Below, piece after piece: positions 22,746 to 34,035 of a DNA stretch of 64,000 nucleotides. Origin of the DNA: Lunularia cruciata (lineage: Eukaryota; Streptophyta; Marchantiopsida; Lunulariales; Lunulariaceae); NCBI GenBank assembly GCA_948567375.1, contig OX419756.1, forward strand, positions 71,030,552-71,094,551, given 5' to 3'. A program made the position numbers and the translations under genes. How positions within the stretch are numbered: position 1 is the stretch's first letter; each line of letters starts with the position of its first letter. The notes below the pieces were generated by a model. It did not search any database, was not told the DNA's origin, and was given only the letters and a program-made list of their open reading frames with translations.

Positions 22746-23659
22746 ATGGCGGCAAAACCGGATGTTATCCTTGCAATGCAACAACAAATCAAGCATCTTA
22801 CTCGATTGTTGGATGAACGAGACCAGCAACGACAAGAACAGATAGACAGAGCGCCAGTTCGAGATGGAGAAGATTGCATTTGATTTCCAAAACCCAAGGT
22901 GTTTGAAGGCAAGAATCTTCCCGGCACATTGGAGAATTTTGTGTTTGATTGTGAACGTTACTTTAAAGCCACCAATCTTCAAGACGAGCGGAAACAAATT
23001 CTCTTGGCTTCTAGCAAATTGGATAGCCTGGTAAAACTTTGGTGGCGATTCCAAGTAGAAAGAGCTGAACGACAAATTGTTACACCGATTTTGACATGGG
23101 CAGAATTCAAGGATGCAATACTTGGTTAATTTCAGACTATAAATGCCACCCAAGCTGCACAAGATAAATTGGCAGAGTTGAGGCAGATTGGCTCAATGAG
23201 AAGCTACATCACACAATTTCAGAATATTATCATGCAAATTCCAGATATCCAAGAAGGTGAAGTTCTGGATCAATTTGTTCGAGGATTGAAGTCACAAACC
23301 AAATTGGAGGTGACCATGCGAGAGCCACAGAACATAGAAGAAGCCATGCAATTGGCTGAGCGTTTTGATTCCTTAGTTGCGACAACTTGGTCTCGACCTC
23401 AACCTACACAAGACCTACCATTACCACAAGTGGAAGAACCGGTACCAATAGAGATTGATGCTATCCAACGAAGACCACTTGGCACAACAGATAGAGAAAG
23501 ATTATGACAAAATGGAGGTTGCTTTTATTGTCACCAAGTTAGACATCGCATTGCTGAATGTCCACTTAGGAATGGGCGACTTCGACAAGTTGCCCAGATG
23601 GAGTTTGTGGAACAGAATGATCAAGGAAACAAAGAATCCCAGTAGGAGATTTCGAGCCG
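22746..23659 (+). pseudogene. Element C gag
   Basis: Single reading frame with internal stops near 22876, 23127 and 23505. It has an N-terminal coiled coil, then the retrotransposon gag core (LPGTLENFVFDCERYFKATN, later LRQIGSMRSYITQFQNI and FVRGLK). It ends with one zinc knuckle CFYCHQVRHRIAEC (C-x2-C-x4-H-x4-C, about 23523-23564). All three stops are one transition from CGA, CAA or similar. Gag would assemble the particle and bind RNA. Confidence 0.8.
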
Positions 23660-23671
23660 CCTACTGGGAGC

Positions 23672-24025
23672 TTGATTAGTTCCAATGGGATTGAAGGCTC
23701 GACCTATGCAAGTTTGCTTCACTTGCAAGGTACGATATCTAATTGGGGTTGTAGGATTTTGGTTGATTCTAGAAGTTCAGAGAATTACATATCTATGCAA
23801 GTAGCAAAGGAATTGGGTATTCCTATCAAGCCAGTGATTGGAAGTAGTTTGATGATGGCGGATGGTAGAAAAGGTTCTGCATTCCGCACCTTGCATCTTG
23901 TTACCTTCAAGATTGGGAAGGAGTATTTGGAGTGTATGAGGTTTGTAGTGGCACCTCTACACTATGATATCATTCTGGGTCTACCTTGGCTTGAACGTCA
24001 TAAGGTTCAATTTGATTGGACCTGA
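23672..24025 (+). pseudogene. Element C aspartic protease
   Basis: Opens the pol frame, which is shifted relative to gag. The active site reads ILVDSRSSENYIS, with Arg replacing the Gly of D-S/T-G, so it is probably inactive. The flap and C-terminal block YDIILGLPWLERH is intact. Confidence 0.8.
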
Positions 24026-24105
24026 CGTCAAATTCAAGTACAACACCAAGGTAGGAATTTCCGATTAGGTTGTTTGGCACCTCTGAGTAAGACACCTAAG
24101 AATAG

Positions 24106-24287
24106 TCAGTCCCAAGATGGGAAGTTTGTTGAGAAGGTAACCATAGAGCAAATCTGGAAGGGAGATGAGTCCCAAGATGGGAAGTTTGCCAAGAAGGCAA
24201 CCATGGAGCAAGCTTGGAAGAGAGATGAGTCCCTAGAAGGGAAGTTTGTTAATGAAGCAGCCATAGAGCAAGCTTTGGAGGAAGATA
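24106..24287 (+). repeat. Three in-frame 60-bp repeats between protease and RT
   Basis: The protein has three 20-residue units starting SQDGKFVEKVTIEQ, SQDGKFAKKATMEQ and SLEGKFVNEAAIEQ, encoded by exact 60-bp periods. They lie in the protease-RT linker. Charged and probably helical; the role is unknown. Confidence 0.85.
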
Positions 24288-24299
24288 AATCTGTATTTG

Positions 24300-26065
24300 T
24301 GGTGTGGATCAAGCTGATTGCACAAGAACAATCTGAAGAGGGCCAGGTGCCGCATCAAGCAACGGTTGATCGGATAGTTCAGGAGTTTGCAGATGTGTTT
24401 CCGGATGATCTGCCAAAGGGATTACCCTCTGATTGAGGTATGCCCTTCAAGATTGAGTTATTGCCAGGGAGTACTCCAATGAGTAGACCAATCTATCGGC
24501 TCTCACCAAAGGAGTTGGAGGAGTTGCAAACAACACTTATAGAGTTGTTGGAGAAGGATTTCATACGACATAGTACCTCTCCATGGGGAGCACCGGTACT
24601 ATTTGTTCCAAAGAAGGATGGAGGACTTTGTTTATGTATTGATTACCATAGGCTTAATAAGTAAACCGTGAAGAATGCATATCCCTTGCCTCGTATCGAT
24701 GACCTGCTTGACCAATTAAGTGGAGCATGCTACTTTTCCAAGCTGGATCTTTGTAGCGGCTATTGGCAAATTCCTATTGAAGGAGAGGACGTGCAAAAGA
24801 CTGCCTTTTGCACAAGGTATGGACATTTTGAGTGGAGAGTTCTACCATTTGGACTCACTAATGCTCCAACAGTCTTCATGGATCAGATGCATCGGGTGTT
24901 GGAGGGACTATTGGATCAGTCCGTGGTAGTGTTCTTAGATGATAACTTAATCTATAGTAGGACAGAGGCAGAACACAGGAATCATGTGCAAGAAGTCCTA
25001 TGACAACTACGACAATGGAAATTTTACTGCAAGAAGTCAAAGTGTGCTTTTTGGCACAAGGAGGTTACCTTCTTGGGTCATAAGATCTCATCAGTGGGGA
25101 TCAAGATGGAAGAAGAGAAGATCAAGGCCATTACTGATTGGCCTACCCCGAAGGATGCTACAGAAGTACAAGCATTCAATGGATTGGCCAGTTTTTACTG
25201 ACGGTTCATCCACTATTATGCTCACGTGGCTGCACCATTGACTGACCTCTTGGGAAAGAACTTGAGCTTCCAGTGGACCACCAAGCATGAAGAAGCATTC
25301 CAGAAGTTAAAGCATATGGTGTCTTCAAGACCTATTCTTCAACCATATGATCCTCAACTACCTTGTGTGGTTGATTTTGATGCTTCTAACTTTGCAATTG
25401 GAGCTGCGTTGCAACAGGAATTTCTAAATGGACTACATCCTATTGCCTTTGTGTCTCACCGACTAAATACAGCTGAAAGAAATTACTCTACTCGAGATCA
25501 GGAACAACTTGCAATGGTATATGCCACCAAGGTATGGAGGCATTATCTCTTGGGGAAACAAGTGATCATGCAAACTGATCACAAAGCATTGTTGCAGACC
25601 TTACACTTGGAGCACATGAAGAGTCGGCATCATCAATGGGAAGAGCAACTCCAATTTTTTGACATCAAACTTGAGTACAAACCAGGTCGGTTCCATGTCA
25701 TCCTTGATGCTCTATCACGACGACCTGATTTGAAGGATCTTCCTCTCATCACGACGGCAACTACAATGGTGTCCATTGACCCTAAGGTCCATAATGAGTT
25801 TCAATCAGCTCTACAACAAGATCCCTTCTTCCAAATGGTACACGGTCATCTGACAGCATGCAACAAGGAGTACAACACCTTCTCTTTCAAGGAAGGCCTT
25901 TTATTCCATGCAGACCAGATCTATGTTCCAACCAAAGGTGATCTTCGACTTGTGCGCCTTCAAGAAGCCCATGATTTACCAATAGCTGGTCACATGGGAG
26001 TGGACAAGACCTTGGGCACCCTCCAACGCCAATGGTGGTGGCCCAACATGACACGAGATGTTTGA
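24300..26065 (+). pseudogene. Element C reverse transcriptase, RNase H and integrase start
   Basis: Same frame as the protease. RT blocks are [48 protein letters not shown] and the catalytic [11 protein letters not shown] (about 24929-24960; YxDD as FLDD). RNase H begins VVDFDASNFAIGAALQQ at about 25368 and includes YSTRDQEQLAMVYATKVWRH. The integrase HHCC domain begins HDLPIAGHMGVDKTLGTLQ near 25970. Stops occur at about 24439, 24664, 25002, 25200 and 26065. Confidence 0.85.
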
Positions 26066-27332
26066 GACTTTGTTTGATCATGTGAAAGTTGCCAACGGAA
26101 CAAGGCCAGCAACCAAAAGCCGAGTGGACTCCTTCAACCACTCACCATTCCATCCGCTCGTTGGGAGCATATGAGATTGGATCTCATCACATCCTTGCCA
26201 AAGACAAAAAAAGGACACACCACAATTGTGGTGTTTGTGGATAAGCTTAGTAAGCAAATCCACTTGGCACTAACCTGTGATGTCGTGGATGCTCCAACCT
26301 TAGCGCAAATCTACTTCGACAATGTCTTCAAGCATCATGGGATGCCATGTGTACTCATCTCCGACTGAGATCCTCAATTTACCGGGAAGTTTTGGCAAGC
26401 ACTCTTCCAGATGCTCGGCACCAAGCTTGCTTTATCCACGGTCTATCATCCTCAAACTGATGGACAAACCAAATGCGCCAATCATACATTGGAGGATATG
26501 TTGCGGGCCTTTGTTAATGTCCACCATACCAACTAGGATGAATTGCAGCTGCAGAATTTGCTTACAACAATTCCAAACAAGCAAGCACCATATTTTCTCC
26601 CTTCTTTCTCAATTTTGGCCAAGATCCGCTTGTTCTAGATTCTCTTTTTGCTCCTCCTCCCTCTCAGGTTCCTCATACTTCTACATTCTTGACCACTATA
26701 TCCCAATCTCTCCAACAAGCCAAATCTCACCTCCTTGTTGCTCAGAATTGCCAAAAACAATATGCAGACCATCATCGTCGTGATCTCACCTTTGAAGTTG
26801 GTGATAAAGTCATGCTATCCTCTAGTAACCTCCCTCTTCCACTTGATACCCAAGTTTGTAAACTTGCTCCTAATTAGATAGGACCCTTTGATATCACCCA
26901 CATTATCTCTCCTGTTGCTTATCGACTTGCCTTACCTTGTCACATGCGTATCCATCCTGTCTTTCATGTTTCCAAGTTAAAACCCTTTGTTCCTAACCAT
27001 TTCTTCCTTTTCCTCTCGAGTCCAACCTCCCCCTCTTCCTATCCCTATCAATGATCATGAGGAGTACAAAGTTGATTGTATCCTTGTGCGTCACCATATT
27101 CAACAAGGCCGTTGCCAACATACGGAGTACAAGGTCCTTTGGAAAGGGTATCCTCTTCATGATGCCACATGGGAACCTCTTTCTCACCTCCAAAATGCAC
27201 AAATGGCCATCAAGGACTTCAAAGCTTTATTGGCGACGAGGACGTCACCAACTAGCGGCGGGGGAATATGTAACAATATGGAGTTTAGAGATGAAGTTAG
27301 TCGGGCTTATGAAGTAGATAATAAGACAAAAT
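26066..27332 (+). pseudogene. Element C integrase core and chromodomain
   Basis: Continues C..CQRNKAS, RLDLITSLPKTKKGHTTIVV (first catalytic Asp), VLISD followed by a stop, [14 protein letters not shown] with the catalytic Glu replaced in frame, and the GPF block near 26880. The chromodomain lies at about 27050-27225: EEYKVDCILVRH, then EYKVLWKGYP..DATWEP. The frame runs past the polypurine tract into the 3' LTR before its stop at 27332. The chromodomain places C among the chromoviruses. Confidence 0.85.
27253..27268 (+). other. Polypurine tract of element C
   Basis: tagcggcgggggaata directly abuts the 3' LTR, as expected for plus-strand priming. It overlaps the pol reading frame. Confidence 0.75.
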
Positions 27333-27691
27333 AGCCTAGAATATTCTAGAAGCATCTAAGAAGCTTCTTGGGAAGCTTCCCAACTAGTTAACTTGCGCCC
27401 TAAGCAGGTAGCTTCTAGAAGGAAGCTTCTAGAAGCTTCTAACTAGCTTAGCTTGCATGCCAAGTAGGCGGTTTCTAGAAGGAAGCTTCTTGAGAAGCTT
27501 CCTAGTTAACTTGGCTTGCACTCCAAGAAAGCGGCTCAAGGAAGCTTCTTGAGAAGCTTCAAGAGTCTTGTATGCTACCTATAAATACCAAGGCCGAAGC
27601 TCATGCTAGGCATTCGGACTTTTCCCTCATTCAAGTGTCCCAATGTGAGTTTCCATTCTCCTATTTCTCTCCTCGGTTTTGGTCTTTTACA
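27269..27691 (+). repeat. 3' LTR of element C (423 bp)
   Basis: Same length as the 5' LTR and about 98% identical. Differences are mostly C/T or G/A (for example gacgaag to gatgaag, gcacgcc to gcatgcc). Followed by the GGTAA target duplication. Confidence 0.95.
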
Positions 27692-27696
27692 GGTAA

Positions 27697-29330
27697 CATT
27701 GGAAATATACTATTGCCCATACTACTACCAAGCACTCTCTTTGAAATGAATTATACTTGCCTTAGCTGAATTGTTGGAGCAATTAGTATAGGCCACCACA
27801 TACTCCTTCCACTCATCATCCTACTAAGTCAAAACTATTTTGAGCACTAATATACTCCAATCAATATTAACCTAGAATGGTAGTCCTTTGATTGGTGAGA
27901 ATAGGAGTAGATGTCAACCTCTCCTTGAACTCTCTCTTGCTCATCTCCCCAACACCACTTTTGTGTAAGCTTGGTCAACTTCATCAAGGCCTTGCCAATG
28001 ACACTAAATCCTCTAACATATTGGTGATAGACATTTTTCAACCTAAAGAATGCTTGCACTCTATTCACACTGGTAGGCCAAGGAATACATGCAATAGCCT
28101 CCACCTCTATTTATTGAACACCAAGTCCACCAAGGTAGATAATATGACCCAAATACTTAACCTACTTGTAAAAGAATCTACACTTCCTAAGATGTAATTG
28201 AATCCATGAGATCTCAACCTCTCAAACACCTCCAACAAATGTCTATCATGCTTCTCCATAATAGTGCTATAAAGAAAATATCATCAATTTAACACCAAGA
28301 AAAATCTGATCATGTTAGGATCATATCCATGACACTTTGAAACCCAAGAGGATTTTTCTTTAACTAAATGGTAAAAGCTTCCATTGATAAAAATCCATCC
28401 TTACCATGAGGATCAATAGCCCAAAATGCTATCTTGGACTTGTATTCCTCTTTGAGTGGCAAATGATGATATCTTGCTAAAAGATCCAAAGTAATGAAGA
28501 TCTTTGCATGCCCAATTTCATCAAATATTCCTTTGATGTAGGCATAGTATACCAATTGGCCTTAATCTAATGGTTGATAGGAGTAGAATCTCCTCATATT
28601 TGCCTATTTTTGTAGTTACCATGCATATCCTTCTTGGTTGGCATCATTGTAGTTGAAGTATTCTCTCCATGTGAAATCTCCACCAAAATAGCCTCAAAAA
28701 GGTCTCTACTGTAGTTCTAAATAAATGCTCTCTTCATGTAATTATATCTATAAGAACATCAAAAACTAGTGTAAAGATTAGTTTGCTCAATTTGAATACT
28801 AGGTTCTTTCAAAGCATCCAAATCGTTCATATTGAAGTGAAAACAACTTGTGTAGCTCCTCAAGAACCTCCAAACCTCAAGAACTCTTTCACCTCTTGTA
28901 AGCTTGGGTCCAATGTTAGCTCACAAGTATCCTCTTTGATTGATGTAGGAGTAGAAGATGCACTGATTGGCTGCTATATTGGGCCCTTGGGAGAAGTAAT
29001 GTCATGCTCCCAATCACTAGAGTGCTCAACCTTAAAGCAAAAACCTCCTTTGCTTTGGTTACAAGTTCCATACATCCTCTAGTTGCATCCCAAGTAGACC
29101 AAGGATGTAACCCAAGTAGACCAAGCTCACTTGGATAAATCCCAAGTAGACCACTCTTACTAGTAGCCATTGATTGTGTCCCAAGAATACCATGCCCACT
29201 TGGTCCATTGCCTATATCATGTGCATGAATCATCTAGATAAGCATAGGACTCACAACTTTTTGAGTGGTGATGCCTATCAAGTGCATTCTATGCTACTCT
29301 ACCAATCCAAGGCTTACAATCCAAGTCAAA
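27697..29330 (-). pseudogene. Copy B reverse transcriptase and RNase H region
   Basis: Resumes copy B after element C and matches 35855-37340 of A. RT blocks readable on the minus strand include GIFDEIGHAKIFITLDL and FWAIDPHGKDG (28364-28555). At 27847-28104 it reads ...FFRLKNVYHQYVRGFSVIGKALMKLT. B keeps about 98 bp (about 27920-28020) that A has lost at the RT/RNase H junction, so the two copies were independently derived from a fuller ancestor. Confidence 0.8.
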
Positions 29331-29339
29331 CAATTCAGG

Positions 29340-30390
29340 TCCATAGCTTGACATAACACTTGATGCTTAAATGCCTATAACATTATTGGTAAGGAAACCC
29401 ATTTCCTGCTCTCTCTCATTGGCATTAGGCTCCACCAACTATTATAAATGTGAGTCCCAAAGAAGTCAAGTACCTACCTCTCAAAAGCATGTGAGCTTGG
29501 GAAACTCATGAGTGTATGTAAAGGTGCTATGGGCCACCAAACAAGGTTCAACACTACCATATATGACCTATCAACCACTACCATTGTCAAAGATTGATGC
29601 ATAACATCCAAAATATCATCAATATCATCAATAGTAAGGTGAGCTAGTAATTGAATCCCATCATAGGCACATTGTAAAACCTCTTGAGGTAAGAGGTTCA
29701 TCCATCAAAGACTAAGATGATAGGCCCATGAACCAAATTTAGTTGCATCCAACAACACAACAAGTCCCATCCAAGAATGGACATGATATGTACTTGCCAC
29801 CACTTGTGTACAAGAATCACATATGAAAGCAACATTCTCCAAAATGTAGGCAACAAATTGATGAACCTAGAGATATTATAGTATACATAATATCTCCTAA
29901 AACACCCTAAAATGAGGATCTTGTAGACCCTAACCTCAACCAACATGAGTATGTCCTTGACATGGTCATCCAAAAATCACCAAATGAATAGGACTATGTC
30001 TCTCCATATCTTATGCCCCTAACAAGGAAATGTCTATTGGTAGGGTCTTCTAATAAGCCCTAGTTGTTGATATTGGTATGAACTCAAGATACCAATAGGC
30101 CAAGTGTGCCACATGATATAGAGAGATTTGCCTAGCAATTTCATCTCTCTTCATGTACAAATACCCATATACCTACTGGTAATACCATAGCTATACTAAT
30201 GTTAATCCCACAAAACAACTCTAATAGACATACTCTCTCTATTGGATACTACCAAGCAATAAGTGTGGTATCCAAAGGTGACAAGGTAATAGACTCCAGA
30301 GGTTCATCTCCACATTGGTCTCCTAATGGTACAAAGGCTTCATTCCAAGCCTGGTGCACCAACTAATTTGCATGTGTCTCCTTAGAACTC
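29340..30390 (-). pseudogene. Copy B DNMT3-like methyltransferase domain
   Basis: Colinear with the methyltransferase of A. Motif I reads LLELFCGI (about 30200-30225). The SAM-binding acidic block reads EERDEIAR. The catalytic block is a stop followed by PCQGHTH (about 30000-29980), then LENVAF. Motif VIII is degraded (GSWAYHLSL). LPQEVLQCAYDGIQLLAHLTIDD follows. At the last point A has a TGA that B lacks, so the C-terminal part is in frame in B. The Trp codon before Pro-Cys is a stop here. Confidence 0.8.
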
Positions 30391-30811
30391 CACAATAGAA
30401 CATCCAAGGTAGATGGATCAATCTCACTCTTACTTAAAGTCCTAATGATTTCTATTGGTACTAGGGTATCTTCCACATATGCATTCCACTCTAATAAATC
30501 AACAGGCCAAGTAATTGAACCATTGAAAGATTAACTTGATATTATGGTCCTTGATTGTAGTGAGCCAAGACTACCACTACTAAAGTGCACATATAGGTCA
30601 TATACCCAACCCTCACTTGACTACAAACTTGGCCTATAGGAAGCTATGTCCTCCAATAGTCAATATTGAAACCCAAGGGGTATAACACTACTCCACCAAC
30701 TAGCACATCATATGACTCTGCTCCTGTTATAATGGCTTTAGCTCTCACCACGGTGCTATTAGTTGAAAGACCAAGCTAAATTTGGACAATGAGCTCCTCA
30801 CATGTGATGTA
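30391..30811 (-). pseudogene. Copy B protease-methyltransferase linker
   Basis: Matches 38400-38870 of A (end of the protease to the start of the methyltransferase). It ends abruptly at 30811, where copy D of the same family begins in the opposite orientation with a clean LTR start. Confidence 0.75.
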
Positions 30812-31263
30812 TGTCATACCATTTGTAGTGTTGCATCTAGATTGCTTGGACATTGGAGTTGCACTGATAATAGTTAAAGGTATTTTAGCCGTCACTTGTA
30901 GACTACTTTTTGACTATCAGATTTTTTGTTTGGGGTACAAAATTTATGGTAGGATCCACCATCACTTTGTATTGTTTGCACCATTGGATGTGCCATTAGT
31001 GAGACCATTAGAGTTTTAGACCTAACTCAAGTCTAGGGATATACTTTCAAAGTGCAGCTCTAGAGAGCTCACTTCTATGATGTTGAGCCTTTGAGTTCTT
31101 GGCTATGGTGAATAGAGGCCAGTGAGCATCACCTAGATTCTCTTAGCTAGAATGAGTGTGGTTTGACTATAGTCAGTGCTCAATTGTTGGCAGTTTATAG
31201 AGTGACAGATCAAGTACTGATCTGAGTTGAGTTGATTTGAGTGGTGTAAACAAATTGATTATA
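30812..31263 (+). repeat. 5' LTR of copy D (DNMT gypsy family)
   Basis: Starts TGTCATACCATTTGTAG and ends near ttgattata, aligning over its full length (about 452 bp) with the reverse complement of the A LTRs. Examples are the 'gatgttgagcctt' and 'agtgacagatcaagtactga' blocks. It marks insertion of D into copy B. D's other end is outside the window, so the TSD cannot be checked. Confidence 0.85.
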
Positions 31264-32536
31264 TTAGAGAAGTGAGGTCAAGGGGAAATAAGGTGCAAAA
31301 ACTACAAGTATTGGTGGTATCTCCAAGCTCAATGGATCATTGGTAGCTTGATCAAAGTTAATGTTTTCCCTAGTGTGCAGAAGCTTGTTGATTGATGCAA
31401 ATTTGGTAGTGAGGTAGATGGTGTGAGGAAGAGTTGGCCAAATTTTGAACAAAGAAAGGTAATTTTTGAGCAGTGGTTATGATTTTGAGCTCAAGATGTG
31501 AAAGTAGGACAAAGTTGTTGCAAGTTGGGCTCAAAAAGTGAAATTGAAAGTGGAGTTGGGAACCTACCCTTGTGAATTTGTGATTTGGAAAAACCCGTCA
31601 TTTCAGTTTGGCTTGAGTAGAGAGTTAGTGGAGGATTTGGCGGTCAACCAACTTCAGGGTTTATGTTTGATTTTATGTCAGATTTTTGTTAGAGTTTACG
31701 TCAAATATTAGCCAGATTTGGAGGAGTTTTGCCAGATTTGAAGGAGTTTCAAAGTGGCAGATGTTTTGCTAGAGTTGGAGGAGTTTTGTAGATTTGGAGG
31801 AGTTTTGCCAAATTTGGAGGAGTTTTGCTAGATTTGGAGAGGGTTTGAAATGGCAAGAAGAAAGGTCTTGTTTGGCACTTAGAGGCTTCAATGCATAAGG
31901 CTATGGGCTATGAGAGGCTACAAAGGCCTAGAAGGGCCAACTTGTTGGCATGAGGCTAGCTCGTTTAGAGTAGATCTTGGTCATTGTTTGGCAAAATCTG
32001 CCCATCCTATATTGTGCTCAATAGGGTTTGACCCCTAGATCTATGGTTCCTAGACTGGTCCCCTAGTCACATATCCACCCTCACTTGTTGTCATAGTGAT
32101 TGGCCCACTATTATCTATACACTTATAGCTTTGGCTAGGACAGGTAGTTTGATCTCATTCTTGGTGATCTTGGTAGCTCAGGACATAAATAAGAACTCCT
32201 ATTATGTCAAATGCCAAATGGTGGTAGAGTAAGTCACGTGTTGCTTTATGAGATGAATTGTTTTTGTTTAGATTTCTATGATTAGACCCCCTCTATTTCT
32301 ACTTCTTGTTTGTGCACCACATTTTTGTGAGGTGCACTGAATTAGAGCATTGGTGCTCAAGCGTGCTCTTGGTGGTGAGGTTGGAGTGATGACAAGTTAG
32401 ACTATTTTTGTTTCTCTCCAGTGAGGCAAGAAGTGATGACCTATAGACCATGAGAGTGTGTGTTGTGATAGCAAGTTATAGGTCTCCATTTCCCCTAGTG
32501 TAGTTGTCTCATTAGAGTTACATTAGTGGGTAGTTT
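31264..32536 (+). other. Copy D 5' leader with short tandem repeats
   Basis: Corresponds to the reverse complement of 41280-42496 in A. The first bases (ttagagaagtgagg) correspond to A's atcagagaagtgaag, a degraded primer-binding region. Bases about 31712-31850 contain roughly five copies of a 20-24-bp unit (tttggaggagttttgccag and variants), also present in A at 41970-42085. Confidence 0.7.
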
Positions 32537-32844
32537 TTGTTGGTATTGACACTTGGTAGTGCTCAATTGGTGTTAATACTTGGTGGTGTTCGGTTGGTGG
32601 TGTTGGTTCTTGGTGGGGTCCTCGTTGTTACGGTTGCGGTTTGGTTGTGGTTGGCAGTTTGTGGTTACTTTGTCACGACAAAGTTCTTTGGGGATTTTAG
32701 AAGAGATAGCCCTATAGTACGCAATGGGCTTACTCAAAGTGATGCTCAATATCAGCTTGTATCTTAGGTCCCAATGAGGGAGAAGATTGACTCTAAGTTG
32801 GAGTTTGACCTAGGAGTTGATTTAGTTGAGAGTGCACTTGGCAT
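32537..32844 (+). pseudogene. Copy D gag N-terminal part
   Basis: Reads TTKFFGDFRRDSPIVRNGLT, matching TTEFFGDSRGVSPVVRSGFT in A (minus strand near 41130). It breaks off at 32844 within the codons for 'ESALG' and resumes at 45140 with the next residues (SAPLLWDM equivalent), proving that 32845-45139 is an insertion. Confidence 0.8.
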
Positions 32845-33205
32845 TGTCGTGGGTTTTGTCTAGTCTCAGGGGTGCGCTGGGCACATGGCTGCTTGTGCTC
32901 AGTTTGGTCCTATTCTCACTGCTTTGCAGTTCCTGTAGTATGATGCTTTCTTACCTCCTTGGATTGTTGGAGACCTCTCCTTAGCTAGTTTGTGTTGTTC
33001 ACTAGTCATTGAGCTTGGCTTCCCTTGAAAAGGATTGTTTAGCATTGACTTTGCAGAACTGATCTTGTCATGAGTGCTTGGTATTATGGTTTCTACCTCT
33101 GCGTGGTCTTGTATCCTATTTTCCGTCAAGTTTGGCTATGGCATGGTTTTTGGTGGTTTGTAGGCTATGCCAAGTGATCAATAAAGTTTGGCAGCGAGTG
33201 ATCTA
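32845..33205. mobile_element. Left part of insertion X
   Basis: First 361 bp of a sequence inserted in copy D's gag. It starts TGTCGTGGG, and X ends CCCGACA at 45139, a TG...CA pair with imperfect inverted ends. Without element A, X is about 2.55 kb, has no recognised gene and could be a large solo LTR. No clean target duplication was found. Confidence 0.5.
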
Positions 33206-33310
33206 TGTCGTGCGTATATACATCGCTACACAACATACATCGCTGTCAACATCATACACTATAAAAGCACAACTCACACATAAGTCATACATAGACTCTA
33301 AAGTGCCACA
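33206..33310 (-). repeat. 105-bp unit, outer copy
   Basis: Appears identical to 33763-33867 along its whole length. On the plus strand it starts TGTCGTGCG and ends GTGCCACA, so it has TG...CA termini. It lies outside the 450-bp LTR, between it and the left flank. No such unit borders the 5' LTR of A or D. Confidence 0.85.
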
Positions 33311-33760
33311 ATAATCAAATTGCTTAACACTTTCAACTCAACTCAACTCAGATCAGTACTTGATCTGTCACTCTATAAACTGCCAACAACTGGGCACTTA
33401 TTACAGTCAAGCCACACCCACTCAAGCATAGAGAATCCAGGTGACGCTCGCCGGCCTCTGTCCACCATAGCCAGGAACTCGAAGGCTCAACATCAGAGAA
33501 GTGAGCTCTCTGGAGCTCACTTCGAAACTATACCCCCTGGACTCGAGCTAGCCCTGAAACCCTAACGGTCCCGCTGACGGCACACTCGACGGTGCAAACG
33601 GTGCAAAGTGACGGTGGGCCCCACTGTGAAGTCAGTACCCCGAACACAAAATCTAACCGTCAGAAAGTAGTCCCTGAGAAACTGCTAGAATAACTCTAAC
33701 TACCATCACTGGAACTCCAGTGTCCGAGCATCTAGATGCGGAACTACAAATGGCGTGACA
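33311..33760 (-). repeat. 3' LTR (450 bp) of element A
   Basis: Aligns over its full length with 42497-42947 (about 11 differences, mainly transitions). It is unusual in being flanked on both sides by the identical 105-bp unit. Confidence 0.9.
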
Positions 33761-33762
33761 AC

Positions 33763-33867
33763 TGTCGTGCGTATATACATCGCTACACAACATACATCGC
33801 TGTCAACATCATACACTATAAAAGCACAACTCACACATAAGTCATACATAGACTCTAAAGTGCCACA
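33763..33867 (-). repeat. 105-bp unit, inner copy (possible U3)
   Basis: Abuts the polypurine tract, where the 3' LTR should start. Reading along the element it begins TGTGGCAC and contains a TATA-like ttttatagtg. It may be the true U3 part of the LTR, with the 450-bp block as the rest. Relic G carries a degraded version next to its coding end (11055-11140). Confidence 0.7.
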
Positions 33868-33880
33868 ATCGCCCCCCTAG
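33868..33880 (-). other. Polypurine tract of element A
   Basis: The minus strand reads ctaggggggcgat immediately before the 105-bp unit, a good plus-strand primer site. Confidence 0.75.
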
Positions 33881-34035
33881 CTGGCGGTTAGGTCCCTCTA
33901 ACCCAGATAGCCATCTACTCTAAGTATATGGTATACCCTCTAATGGGCAAAGATCAGGAGGCCGGGTGCTATGGAGCCCCATCGTTAGTCGCCTGTCTGC
34001 AATCTATACCATATAAAGAATGAACTAGCTATAGG
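33881..34035 (-). other. 3' untranslated region of element A
   Basis: 155 bp between the terminal TGA of the polyprotein (34036-34038) and the polypurine tract. No ORF. Confidence 0.6.

Larger units (their letters stand above)
22052..27691 (+). mobile_element. Element C: Ty3/gypsy chromovirus inserted in copy B
   Basis: 5,640-bp element with 423-bp LTRs at both ends (22052-22474 and 27269-27691), TG...CA termini and a perfect 5-bp target duplication GGTAA at 22047-22051 and 27692-27696. Copy B continues on both sides. The two LTRs differ at about eight positions by eye (about 98% identity), mostly transitions, so the insertion is fairly young. The internal ORFs nonetheless carry around ten stops, so a defective master or rapid deamination is likely. 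Confidence 0.95.

Noticed and set aside
33206-33867. A miniature LTR element (TRIM) with 105-bp LTRs
   Set aside because: Its would-be interior is the 450-bp LTR of element A itself, and a polypurine tract of A directly abuts the inner unit. A U3-type or rearranged LTR explains more.
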